DNA of 64,000 nucleotides from Desmodesmus armatus (Eukaryota; Chlorophyta; Chlorophyceae; Sphaeropleales; Scenedesmaceae): assembly GCA_007449985.2 (NCBI GenBank), contig VIIQ02000600.1, positions 1 to 64,000 of the forward strand, given 5' to 3'. Positions within the stretch are counted from its first letter, which is position 1. Every line of letters starts with the position of its first letter. The notes beneath the pieces were generated by a model, which searched no databases, was not told the origin of the DNA, and saw only the letters and a program-made list of their open reading frames with translations. The position numbers and the translations under genes are program-made. Of the stretch, positions 10,515 through 21,654 are shown piece by piece.

Positions 10515-13500
10515 TCAACCATCACCATCATCAGACGCCACAGGTGGTGGCAGGTCACCATCCTCGCTGTCTACATCTGCTGCCTCCCCAGAGCGCCCAA
10601 ACTCATCACCCAGTTGCTCGACAGCCACACCAACTAACTGCAGCTGCTTGGAAGCATCAGCCAGGCGCTGACGCACCTCGGTCAGTGCCAAACCCACAAA
10701 CACCATGGCCCCACTGCGCAAGCTACCGCTCAGCTCCACAGCTTGCACACTCGGCTGGTACCTGCCTGAGCCCTGCAACGCTGTGTAGCCTGCTGCCTGC
10801 AACTGCTCAGCTGTGTTGTCACCTGCCAGCGCAAGCTGCAGCTGCTGCAGCCGCTGCAGAAGGCCTGTGTGGTAGCTCAAGTACGCCCGCATCTCCTGAG
10901 GCAGCAAGGCGAGCTCCTCCTTAATGCGCGCAACCTCGTTGTCAGCCTCACACACCTCCATGGCACGCGCAACGCCGTAGATGCGCAACGCACTGCCTTG
11001 TTGCACTGCACAGCGAACAACACAGGTGTTGAATGCGTCAGCATCTTAGCAACCTGACATGAGCAACTATCTGCTAGGCATGCCTGATGACAGTCTATTG
11101 CACCAATCATCAGGACGTGGCTGAAGTCCCTCAAAACCTCAGCACGTGCTAGCTGACCCAGCCCCCCCATCCCAAGGAAACAAGCAAAAAGCTTACATGA
11201 GTACTCATTGACCCAGCAGAACTGCTGCTTGCGGACATCCTCCACGTTGGTTGTCGAGCGAACACCATTGGCTGGGCCTGCAGGAAGGCCTCTGTTGTAC
11301 TCCAGCACCAGTGTGTTGTACTGCTCCACCCGCTGCGCAAGAGTGGCTACCAGCTCCTTGCACTTCTTGTTGTGGCGCTGGCGCTCCTTGGGCAGCGCTG
11401 CGTGAGGAAGCAAGTGGCGACAACAGCATCATCGTCTTTCTTAGTACACATGTTTCCAGCAGGCTCTTCGTGCACGTAGCAACACGTCTATCCAGGTGCC
11501 AGTATGACACACCAGACCAAGTCAGTGCTGCGCAATTGTAGAACACTACAAAGCCTGGGCTGGCGGCCTCCTAAGCCAACAACACATCAGTAGACAACAT
11601 GGCGTAGCGTTCAACTTCTTCAGGTGACACACCGTGGCCTAGCAGCAAGAACATCATGAAGCGGGTTGTGGCATGGCACCATGATGTTGCATGCCACCAC
11701 ATGAAGACATGCGATGGCTAGGCTGCCTTGACTGATGTTGCATTCCGCACTTGAAGCAACTGGCTGCGTGTTGATGAGGGGCACCCAGAACCCACCTGCA
11801 GGGGCCTCCCGCTTGCGTTCCTGCTTCTTCAAGTCATGGCAGAGGCCCTCCATGACATTCTGCAAGCGCACAATGCTGGCATCCAGGGCTGGCGTAAACT
11901 GGTCCCTGATGATGTTACCAGCTTCCTCCGCTTCGTCACTGCAAAGTCAACCCGCAGCAAGCGTGTTCGCAAGCAACCCTTGTTGTGTTGCATAAAAGCG
12001 CTTCAACGGCCAAGGCGGCTGAGCAGACATGCTCCGCGACAGTGGAAAAAGTCACTGCACTGGCCAACCTTGCAGAACTGCAGACTAGATGCCATGGCAG
12101 CAACAGTTGCCCACCTGCTCGCAGCTGCTGACTCAAAGAGCTTGTTGGTGATGTCGACTAGTGCTGCCACCCTGGCGTCAGTCAACCCAGCCATGATGCG
12201 CACAGCTGCAAGGCGCTGCGTCTGCAAGCCCAACGCCGCCATTGAAGAGCTGATAGCTGCCCGCATGTCATGCGCTTCCCTCAAACTCACGGCTGCGCTG
12301 TACTTCTCCAGCAGCTTCTTGTTGGGATCACGGGAAGTGCTGACCTCACCTGTGGGCAGCAGGCCAGCAGACAGGACATCACACCTTTCATTGCTGCACT
12401 GCCGTGCTGTCTAGTGAAGGGGTGACCGACAACCGCGTTTGAGGCTTGGTGTACTTGCCACGAACAATACGTGCTGCCGCAGGATGTGCATGCTACATCA
12501 CTACAAACATGTTGTGTGTACCTCCACCCAACTGTAGCACCCACACCAGACTCACTGGTTGCAAGCTCCTGCAAATCCTGCCGCATCCTGCAGACCAAAG
12601 CAGGCTTCTCCTCAGCGGGTGTGCTTGTAAGCAGCTGAAGCTGCTTAGCCAGATTGCTCTTTGCTTCTGGCAGCAGCCCCTGGAACTTGATGAGCCGCTT
12701 CATGAGCTGCTTTGCTTGGCCGCGCACCTTGTCCCAGCCAAAGTGGACAGCTGCATGCGTGAGCTGGTCCACAGCACCTGCACGGTCATGACAGCAGGGA
12801 GGTCAAAGACAACGTACTTAAAAACACCTTGTACTGCACCAGCTGCTGAAGGCACCATGCAGCAACTGACACTCCACGGCTGTGCCCACGCCTGGCTTGT
12901 GTTCCCACCTGCAAGGCTCTGGTTGCGAGTAGTGTTCGAGAACTTGGCCCAGTAGGCAAAGAACTGCTCTGCCTCTTCACCCAGGGTTTTTGCGCACTGC
13001 TCCGTCCAGCCAGGCTGCCAGAGGATCTGAAAGAGCAGGAAGCAGGTTGTGAGCACCGCGCTGAAGGTGGGACCCCTAGCATGTGCCCTTGCAGTTCAGG
13101 CATGATCTGAGAGCTGCAGACATTCAACCATGCAGGTATGTCCGAAACTGTCAAGGGCGCTGGGGGCTGCCGATGGAATGCGGTAAGGCAAAGCCATGAA
13201 GAACCCTGCAGTCGCATGACCGACCTGGCAGTTGAGCGCATGCAGATTGCCGTGTGCGTGGGACAACACCGTGCGCAGGGCGTGGAAGTTGCCTGCGTCC
13301 GCTGCAAGCTGTTTCAGCTCAGCGATGCGTGCTGCAACCTCTGGGGGTGTATCAATCGGTGGCGCATCAGACAGGCTCTCCACTACCCTGCGCAGCCAAG
13401 GGCCCCACTTGCACATGATGTCAATGTGCAGCTGCTTGCAGTCCTTCAAGTAGTAGGCCAGGAGGTGCAGAGCGTAGCCGTACCGCTCGCCGCTGCCAAC

Positions 13501-16048
13501 AAGGCTGACACCCTTCCGAGGCATGCCATGGCGGGCATCCACAGCTGTGGGGGCAAAGCACAGACGTCGGCAGAAAGGCAGATCACAAAACTTAACAGCA
13601 GCACATAGCTTACCAGCAATTGCACTGCATCTGCTTGTGCTATTGGGTGTGCTGCAGGCACATGTGTGTCACTGCTTGAGACATGCTACAAGAACCTGTT
13701 AAAGAATGTTGTGCGGCGGTGACGTTACCCACCGACGACACGCCCAGTCACTGCTTGCTTGCTCTGACGCCGCTGCTGCCCATCGCCTGCCGCCGCCCAG
13801 ACGCCGTTGCAGGTTCTGTCCTCACGCTCTGAAGGGTTTGCAGATCCAGGCCTGCCCTCGCCCTACGGGAATCACGCGGCACACACAGGCAAGTTGGTAG
13901 CAGCCACAGCTGGGCGTGGGGAGCTGCCATACTGTATCCAGAACGTCGTACCCAGACAAGCGGCTGCAAGCACGACATGAAACACAGTCCACAGGACATA
14001 GCATGCACACCCCCTATGACATCCCACCCATTTGCGGCCTGCTTACTCTGGCCCAATCCACAGCTTGGATTGTCAGCTGCACATCCCCATCGTCAGCAAA
14101 GAACAGCTGCGAGTGTGGAGCTCGCCACACCTCCCGTAGCCGCTGCCAGATGAAGAGCTTCATGTTGCCGTCAATGTGGTATGCACAGTTGCCACCACTG
14201 CATGCAGGGCATACCAGGTCATCCAGGAGCTGCACGCCCAGCCGCAGGTCCAGCTGACAGTTGCTGAACTAAGAAGCAGCGCGGCTGAAGGCGCTGGTGC
14301 TGATGGCGCGCAACGGCTGCAGCATGCAACAAGCACAGCACCCTGGGTTGTCTTGGCGCCAACATCTATTGCAGCCCTAGGTTGGTTGATGGTGTGCACA
14401 GCCAAGCAGTGCCGGTGTGCTAGTGAAATGCGGATGGAGCGAAAGCTGATCCCCCCCCCACCCCGCGGGGCCGCACACCCCCTCCCAAAGCCGATCACCG
14501 ACCTGCTGCAGATTGTTGCGCCATGCCGACTCTGAGATTGCCTTGCAGAAAGCAGCCAAAGACAGTGTAGGGCTGCTGAGCTTCAAGCAGTCGTACAGCT
14601 GCAGGACGTCTTGAGCCACGATGGTCCTGCGGCATTACAGTACACCCTTGAGCGAGGTCCAATGCTACGCCGCACCTTGACGGCAAGCACTCCAGGTGCT
14701 ATGTTAGACGGCGCCTTTACCTGCAGTGGTCGTAATCCAGCGATGCTGGCCAAGCCCCCATGCTGATGAAGTCCTGAGGCCGCTGCCAGACGTGTTTGCC
14801 GCAAGTTGGGTTGAGGCACTGGAACGCAGCCCGCTTGGCCTGCACCACTCCATCTGCGGCCAGAACATCCACACATAGTAACCCCATGCAAGAGTTTGGG
14901 TGGGCCTGGATGCTACGTCACTAGGCAGCAGGCACAAGCAGTTGCAAAGGATGCATAATGCTGGTTGCGCACCCCTGGTGATGTAGTCCATGGCCTGCGT
15001 CTTCACTGCTGCGCTGCCAATGTCGGTGCCGTGGCAGTGTCGGCACTCGCCGGGTATGCACAGGAAGTAACCTGCAGCGCGCACAAGCATTCAGTTACAG
15101 GATGTCGCAGCACACCAATGTGTGCTGACCAGCACCAACCACGACCCACCCGCCACAGGGTCAGCCCTTGGCATCTCCTTCCAGCAGCTGTCCTCATACT
15201 GCTGCCGTTTGTGCAGGTGCAGGTGCTGATGTGCTGCCTGGTCGCAAGCACTACACAGCAGAGCACACCCTGCAGCTGGTGAGCAAGACCAACACCTGCA
15301 GACAACAGACACACAAGAGAATGACTGTAGGGTGCATACTCAGCACATGCCTCATGATGGACTGCGTAGCTGTTGACGCCTGGCTGCTGCTTCCGCATGC
15401 AAACATGTAAGCAACTGGTTGGCTCCACACATACCGCACAGTGCACCCTTGCTCTGTGCTGCACACACTGCAGATCTGCTGGGGGTCCGGCGCAGCTGCC
15501 GCCTGCAGCACCGCTGCACCCAGGAGTGGTGCTTGCTGACGCCATCCTGCTTCTGCACGCGCACTGCGTTGGCTCCATTCACTGGGCTCTTCTCCCTCTG
15601 ACACAAAGCCTGGTTCAGTTTCTGCTGCTGCTGCTGCTGCTGCTGCCTCTGCAGCTAGCTGTGCTACAAAGCGCTGTACATCTATCACATCGTCCTCTGC
15701 TTCTAGCCCCTGTGGCACTTCAGCAGCATCCATGGCCTCTTCACCAACAGCCCCAAAGCTGTGACTGCCTGCTGCATCTGCAAGGCTGCTTGTGTACCGC
15801 CGACGCTGCCTGCGCTGTGACTGAGCTGGTTCACCAGCAGCACGTCGTGGGGCTGCACGCCCCCTGCCTGGGCCTGTTGCTACACTGTGCCTGGCCCTCG
15901 ACTGGAGCACTTCTTCCTCATGCTGTTGCCTGTCCTCCCTGTGCTGTGCATACAGGTGCCTGTACTCCTGTAGTAGCTCTGGCCTTATGTCAGCTTCATC
16001 CTCATCATCCTCTACATCTGCAAAGCAGAGCTGCTCATCATCATCCAT
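10515..16048 (-). CDS. KDZ (Kyakuja-Dileera-Zisupton) transposase, about 14 exons
   Basis: Start at 16048 (MDDDEQLCFADVEDD), stop at 10515-10517, about 1,100 residues. Exons: 15435-16048, 15150-15295, 14973-15071, 14721-14905, 14503-14626, 14047-14268, 13733-13862, 13225-13544, 12909-13026, about 12547-12777, about 12061-12349, 11796-11938, 11197-11397, 10515-10996. The acidic, Ala-rich N-terminus is followed by Cys clusters typical of the family (LCSACDQAAHQH; CIPGECRHCHG; CLNPTCGKHVW), then LVCPACSGG with HIDGNMKLFIWQRL, CNGVWAAAGDG with RHGMPRKGVSLVG, ERYGYALHLLAYYL, HALNCQ, LGEEAEQFFAYWAKF, and a long coiled-coil C-terminus. KDZ proteins are cut-and-paste DDE transposases. Splice phases match at almost every junction. 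The exception is exon 3 to 4 (14973 to 14905), where one base is out of register. Family assignment is strong; whether the copy is active is unknown. Confidence 0.85.
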
Positions 16049-18065
16049 GGCTGCTATCTACGTTGATCTCTATTGCGATGGTGCGGAATCACACGTGGGG
16101 GCCATATCAGGCACAGGAAACAGCGGCTGTGTGCCTGGCAGACTGTGCTGTTGATCTGGGTTGTTGAGTTTGCTGGTGGCCTGTAAAATCGACTTCAGGT
16201 CAAAAGTACAAGAATGTATGATCGACAATATGTCGAAATTGCACTGGTTAACATTATCGGGCTTTACCCTAATTTACCTTCGTGCCACTAGTGACCTGGG
16301 TGTACAACATGTTGCTGCAACCACTTAAGTGGTTGCGGAAAGCTTTCCGCAGCCACAGGGGGTGCACCCAGGCTTGCTGCTTTGGAGACGGTTGTGCCAT
16401 TCACAGGTTCTGACATGCGTTTTGGCCCTCATTTTGCTTGCAGGCGAGGCAAGTCCAGCCCTTACTCCAAAGTGACACCCTCTGCCTGGCGACCCCACAT
16501 CAGCAGCGCAGGAATGCACAAGTAAGTTACAGTGTCTGGTGTACACCTCAGTTAAGTTGAATACAGCTGACGGTGCAGAACAACAGCAAACAGCAATGCC
16601 AGCGTCTGAGCCTCCATGCGTGGTAAAGTTGGCACAGTGCACGTATTGGGTTGTCGCCTTGTTGCCGTTGGTGTGCGCGTGTGTGTCGTGTGTGAGGGTC
16701 TGGGTGACTTTGGGACAGGTGGCAATGCTGGTGCCCCCCAGGTTGGAATCCGGGGCAAAGACATGCATGGAGGCTCAGCAAACATGAACATAGACAGGAA
16801 AGAGCGGTTGACCCTGGCAGTCACTGTATGCCTGACACACAGCCAACTGCCAGCCCTCTTTGGGAGTATGCCTTGCATGCTGCATTGCTATGAACGAGCA
16901 TGCTTATCTGGCATGGCACTGCACCACTGGACTGGCTTGACTGGTTTTACAAGCACCCTCTGCTGCCCCTGCTGTTGCCGCACCTGCCTGCTGTCCCATG
17001 CTGCTTGCTGGTGCTGCTGAGGGTATTTGTTTTATGAGCCATCATGCTGGTTCGTGAGGTGGCATGGCAGTGGCGGCCCCCTCACAGGTGTTGGCAGCAG
17101 CAGGCGGCACAGCAGGCGGCTGAGCTTTGCGCAAGCAGCTGCTGTAGCCAGCAAAAGCCATTGGATGCGCTGTTATGGTCCTCACTGGTGGTTTGGATAC
17201 CGGGGGGCCGCTGGAGGATGGAAAGAAGCCTAAGTTTCTCTTTGGTTCTGTTTTCATGTGTCAACATTGCTTGTAACACATGCCCCATATCGACGCTTAT
17301 GACTTACTGACAAATGTTATTATGTTTTCGGTGGTGGCGCATCAGCATGCTGGTACTACCAGGCCTTGAGGGGTCAGAGAAGTTCAGCAGTACTGCTCAG
17401 CTGGATCATGATATGATGTTGACTGTTGTGGCTGCGACTGCCAACTTTGTTTGTGATCGTTTGGGCTTGTTCCGTGAGTCATCTCTGCACCACAGCAGTC
17501 GCATTGACCGCAGGGGTAGTGAGCACCGTTCGTCCGGGCCTATCATCAGCGAACAGCATCCTGCGGCACACAGGTGTGGATAGTGTAGCAGATCTGCTGA
17601 GCAAGCATCCCCCAAGTGTACTGTAACAGCCTAGGCTCAAGGAGACACTGTACAACAGAACAGAAAGTACAAAATTGAGGGGTCAAGGGTGGTGCCAGCT
17701 TTCAGCACACTCACTACAAGTACAGAACAATACAAGGCTCGGAATCGAGCGCAAACCAAAACAAAGCACAACTGACGATGTGTAAGCAAGGTTATACCGG
17801 CAGGCACCTCGCAAGGCACCCAACTGCCCCAATCAATCAGCAGGCAGGTAAGCCATACAAGATTGGTCAACAACACAGTACAAATGCCAGGGGCAGGGAC
17901 CCGAGTCAGCACACGTCTAGTTGATACAGTACAGGCAGCTGGCAATCACCTGCTGCTGGCAGCTTGTCAGCCCAGTACAGTCACCCAGGAGTCTTGCATT
18001 GCACCACAAGCTGCACGCACAGTGTCCACGTCCAAAGGGCAGTGCCAGCATTCTTACTAGCGCCC
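16049..18065. other. Intergenic, no supported gene
   Basis: Two kilobases between the KDZ start and the BTB gene 3' flank. It contains a TGTAA at about 17273 and another at about 17622 on the plus strand but no coding sequence I can support. Short open frames (for example 17027-17233 plus and 17042-17257 minus) have no recognisable motif and conflict with each other. Confidence 0.4.
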
Positions 18066-18218
18066 GTCATCGCATCATTCTGCTGCTATACTGGCTCCAT
18101 GCGTAGCTCCAGGTACGGCCAGCATCGCCACAGTTCCAGTGGCTGCATGCGTCCCCTAGGTACTGTGCGACGGCTGAGGCAGCATTGCCACAGGGCTAGT
18201 GGCTCCATGCGTAAGTCC
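18066..18218. repeat. Triplicated end of the BTB gene
   Basis: On the minus strand the last coding bases and stop (ACGCATGGAGCCACTAG at 18196-18212) plus following sequence are repeated twice downstream as ACGCATGCAGCCACTGGA (near 18150) and ACGCATGGAGCCAGTA (near 18100), with GGCAATGCTG-like spacers. These are tandem copies of about 55-65 bp that span the stop codon. Confidence 0.65.
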
Positions 18219-21200
18219 AGCCCCATTCGCTGTCGGGTATGGGTGTGATATGGTAGCCGTCACTTGACCTGCTGGCCTCTGACATGGTGGCCATGCAGCT
18301 GGCCATGCTGGCAGCCAGCCGGGCACTTGTCTCGGGGCGCAGCACTGACATAGCTGACACCAGGCGGTCATGACCAGTGTACCTGCAGGGCAGGTGATGA
18401 GTGTTTGGAAGATCTATAAGTTGGGTCAGAGCTGAAGGCAAATTCAAACTTGAAGGCCCCAGATTGTTATCACAACACAGCATAGTGTGGTAGTGTGTGC
18501 CAACTCCAACCCAACGACGTGTGCGCTGCACCTGACGTTTTTAGTATGTGTGGCAGGCGGTAAAGTAGTGGCAGCCAGGCCTGTAAGGTAGGCATGATGA
18601 GAAGATCACTGCTGGGGTATTGGGTTCTGACATGTACACACCTGGACTTGTCAGTTGCCCGTGGTGCTCTGCCGCCGCCTGCAGTGGTGCTGAGGACAAT
18701 CTGCTGTATGCAGCGGGACACTACGGCACCAAACCCAGGAACACCCTCTGCAAAAAGAGCAGCAGCAGTAGCCATGACGGCAGCAAGCAGCAACCCTGAG
18801 GGCGAGCCATGATCAGCATGGGGCGCGCAATGTCATCCTGAGCAGTGTTCACCAGCAGTGTTCACGTTCTGGTGGACCACACCAGCACCACCATCCGGAT
18901 TTATGATCCATCAATGTGACGCCAAGCGGTCGAATTCTACTTGTATAGCAACCACCCCAGCTTCCCCTCCCTCACCTGCAATCTTGATCCATTCAAATGC
19001 ATCCAGGTCTATGCTGCCCTCAGAGCCTGTCACTCCCACCACACCACATGTGTAGCGGGGGTTGAGCAGCACGTCCCTGCAGAAAGGCAGCAGACCCTGC
19101 AGCACCAACAGCACCAGCAGCACCAGCAACATTGGTGGCAGCAGCAGTGGCAACAGCAGCGGCAGCAGCACAAGTGAGTCACAGTGTGCGGCAACAGAGT
19201 CGCAGCCCGACCCTACGAACCAGCCAGCAAGCTGCGGGCTCATGTAGGCCTGTATACCCACAGTCCTAGTAGCCTTCATGGCCGCGCATTCGCACCCTGC
19301 TCACACATGCACCCAACACATGCCTCGCAACCCCTAGCCTGCATTGCATGCTTTGTTGGTTCACACTCACACCCTCCCGCCCTCCCCCTCCCATCCCTCA
19401 GGCGGACAAGTACAACCAAGCCCATTTGCATCTTATACTTGCCACCCTGCTGTCATGTGCACCCCAAACGTGCCTTGCAACGCACAACCTGCATTGCATG
19501 CTTTGTTGGTTCGTGCACTACCCCTCCCCCCCTTCTGGTCCAGAATGGCGGCCCAATTTCCCACCTGCATGTTGAACTTGTCAGCCAGGCGCAGCAGTTC
19601 TTTCACAATGCCGACGGTGACCAGGCTAGAAGGGCTGCAGCCCTTGGCAGGGTTTAAGGGGTGCATCAGGCACAGCGCAACACCCCAAGCGTCCGCCTCA
19701 CTGCGACCCTCAACCTGCATGTGCAAGGGGCGCACAAGATGGTTTGTGTAAGGCGCTTGCGGTCATTCAGTTGCATCAGGCACAGTGCAACACCCCACGC
19801 CTCTACCTCACTGCAAACCTCAACCTGCATGCACAAGGGTGATGCCCGGGCAACTTGCTGAATCAGAGGGGCTTGGAATGATTTGTTGTATAAGGCATAT
19901 GTGGTGCTTGAATTGCATCATGCACATCACAGCACATCATGCCTCAAACTGACTGTGCCCTCAACCTTCATACACAAGCGGCGCACAAGGGAAGAGAGGG
20001 TTTACTCCAACGACAAGATAGCTCATGTGGCTTAGGGAGGCGACCCACAGGACATGAGTGCTGTGAGGGAGATTTGATGCAGGAATTGACTTGGCCGAAA
20101 GCATGTTTTTCTGTCTTACGCTTGTCTATGATAGTAGTTGTAAGCCAATCAAGCAACGCACTTGGACTGTTCCACCTTATCAGTTGTTACTCACCTGATT
20201 GTGTGGCAGTTGCCATTGGTGGTGTTTTTTTTGGGGGGGGGGGGGGTGGTCTTGTTTGCCGGTCTTGCTGCAGGTTTTTCTTGCAGGTGTGTCTTCCCAG
20301 TTCATTCCGTGTGGAGAGTACCGCTCAGCGGTGAAAGTATCCACTTGTAACAACCTCCCCCCCCCCCCCAAAAAAATGCCTTACCTGCAGGGGTAGCTCC
20401 GGCCAGTCGCTGCACTCCATCGCTCCTCTCAGCACAGGAGACCACAGCGCCAGCGTGGCCTTGACAGCCTGGGGTTGGGGACAAACACAAGGGTGTGTAG
20501 GAGGTGTACAAGCTACCGTGGATGGTCACCCTCAGTGCGAGGAGTGTGTGACTGTTGACCGCAAGCATGCAAGCTGAGTGACACCCCAGCACACCCCATT
20601 GGTGTCCTGGTCCGCAGTAGCTTGGTGAAACACTAATGTGTGACCCCGTCCCTCCTCGTAACCTCCCCGGCCTCTCCCTCAACTACACCTGCAGCCGTGC
20701 CTGCCAGAACTCCTGGCTGTCATCTGAAAAAACATACATGCCAAGCATATAACCGCACAGCAGTGCCCCTATCGAGTGGGTGGCGCCAACTAGGCCATGG
20801 CCCTAGTCCACCTGCTGGATGTACACGTGCGCGCACTACCACCCCTTACTGACAAACCACCGGGAGTCGTGCCAGACGGACCCCTTGACTGTCATTCAGC
20901 ACCAGATGGTAGTCAGGGGTGCAGCCTGCACACGACACACACAGCCCGGGGGGTTGGGGGGACAGGGCCCAGACACAAGGGCGTGTGGCAGGGTAGAAAC
21001 AAACATGATTACACAAACGCGTGCCGGTCACCCTATCTGTGTGCAGGGGTAAGCTTGAAATGAACTTGATGCAGGCAATGCGTGTGTACAAGCCTGCTTG
21101 CCTGCCCTTCGGTCAATTTGCAGGCAATCTACCACTGCAACATCTTGCCGCTTTATTGGTTTCATACATGTGTCATTCATCGGGACTGTAGTTTGTCAGC

Positions 21201-21266
21201 TCAATGGCACACACCTTCTGCATACTGCGACATTGACTCCATGGCTATGCCAGATGTGCCTGCCAT
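18196..21266 (-). CDS. BTB/POZ-domain protein
   Basis: Eight exons: 21215-21266, 20854-20925, 20689-20723, 20385-20468, 19565-19714, 18976-19096, 18642-18747, 18196-18382. They sum to 807 nt, an open frame of 268 residues, with all phases matching. The core reads TLALWSPVLRGAMECSDWPE, then LVTVGIVKELLRLADKFNMQ and GLLPFCRDVLLNPRY, the classic BTB order of helices (resistance of the body to exposed surface, then the LADKY-type helix). The C-terminus (VPGFGAVVSRCIQQIV; LVSAMSVLRPETSARLAASM) is helical and not recognised. BTB domains dimerise, and many are adaptors for cullin-3 ubiquitin ligases; the partner here is unknown. The first two exons are less certain (start chosen at the Met of MAGTSGIAMESMSQYAEG). 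The gene is divergent from NOC4, with starts 388 bp apart. Confidence 0.75.
19297..19513. repeat. Intronic tandem duplication, about 148 bp apart
   Basis: The block 19297-19365 recurs at 19445-19513, sharing CCTGCATTGCATGCTTTGTT and a GCAACRCMYARCCTGCATTG-type approach. It lies in the intron between BTB exons 5 and 6 and has no coding meaning. Confidence 0.7.
19663..19990. repeat. Copies of a BTB exon head in the upstream intron
   Basis: The first 50 or so bases of BTB exon 5 with its acceptor (minus strand, 19663-19730) are repeated at about 19772-19850 and, more decayed, at about 19914-19990. The copies keep the TGCAG/CATGCAGG acceptor-like border, then GAGGT-like exon sequence. They sit in the intron upstream of the real exon. 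Confidence 0.65.
20342..20360. repeat. 19-base word shared with a paladin intron
   Basis: CACTTGTAACAACCTCCCC occurs here and again at 35442-35460. On the minus strand both lie just inside the 5' end of an intron (after BTB exon 4 and after paladin exon 25). Poly-C and A runs follow in this copy. A shared intronic sequence family is possible. Confidence 0.6.
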
Positions 21267-21654
21267 GCCAGAACAGCGCAGGGGCCACGTGATCTGTTGG
21301 GATGCGTAGCTCAGCTACTTAAAAACTTGTGCAAATCTGTTGCTAGTGCTGGTGCAACTGCAATAACAGGGAGAACTGGCAGGGGACAGGGCAACACAGA
21401 GATCAGCAGAACAGCAGAACAGCACTTGAGCCAAATGCCGGGGAAAAGTGGACGGGGGACAGTCGCCAGCGCTTGACAACCACATTAACTTGTCTGAGCT
21501 GGTAGTGTACGTACTTTTCTACCGGAGGACTGTCCTTGTTGCCTGGTTTGCCAAACCCTGGACACACCTCGCCGAATGTGTATGACAGAAGCAACCACAG
21601 CAGAACTAGTTTCATGAAATTGATGTAATAGAAGTATTGGGGTTCCTGGACACG
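21267..21654. promoter_or_regulatory. Shared divergent promoter region of BTB gene and NOC4
   Basis: The 388 bp between the two inferred start codons must hold both promoters and 5' UTRs. No TATA box or named element was identified with confidence. This reading depends on the BTB first exon being right. Confidence 0.4.

Larger units (their letters stand above)
10140..16270 (-). mobile_element. KDZ-type DNA transposon (ends not defined)
   Basis: Outer limits are estimates around the transposase gene at 10515-16048. KDZ elements normally have terminal inverted repeats and short target-site duplications. I compared about 200 bp outside each end of the gene and found no convincing matching inverted termini, so the ends are uncertain or eroded. 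Confidence 0.5.

Noticed and set aside
17027..17310. Possible short gene between KDZ and BTB
   Set aside because: Plus and minus frames are equally open, with no motif, and the only support is a nearby TGTAA.
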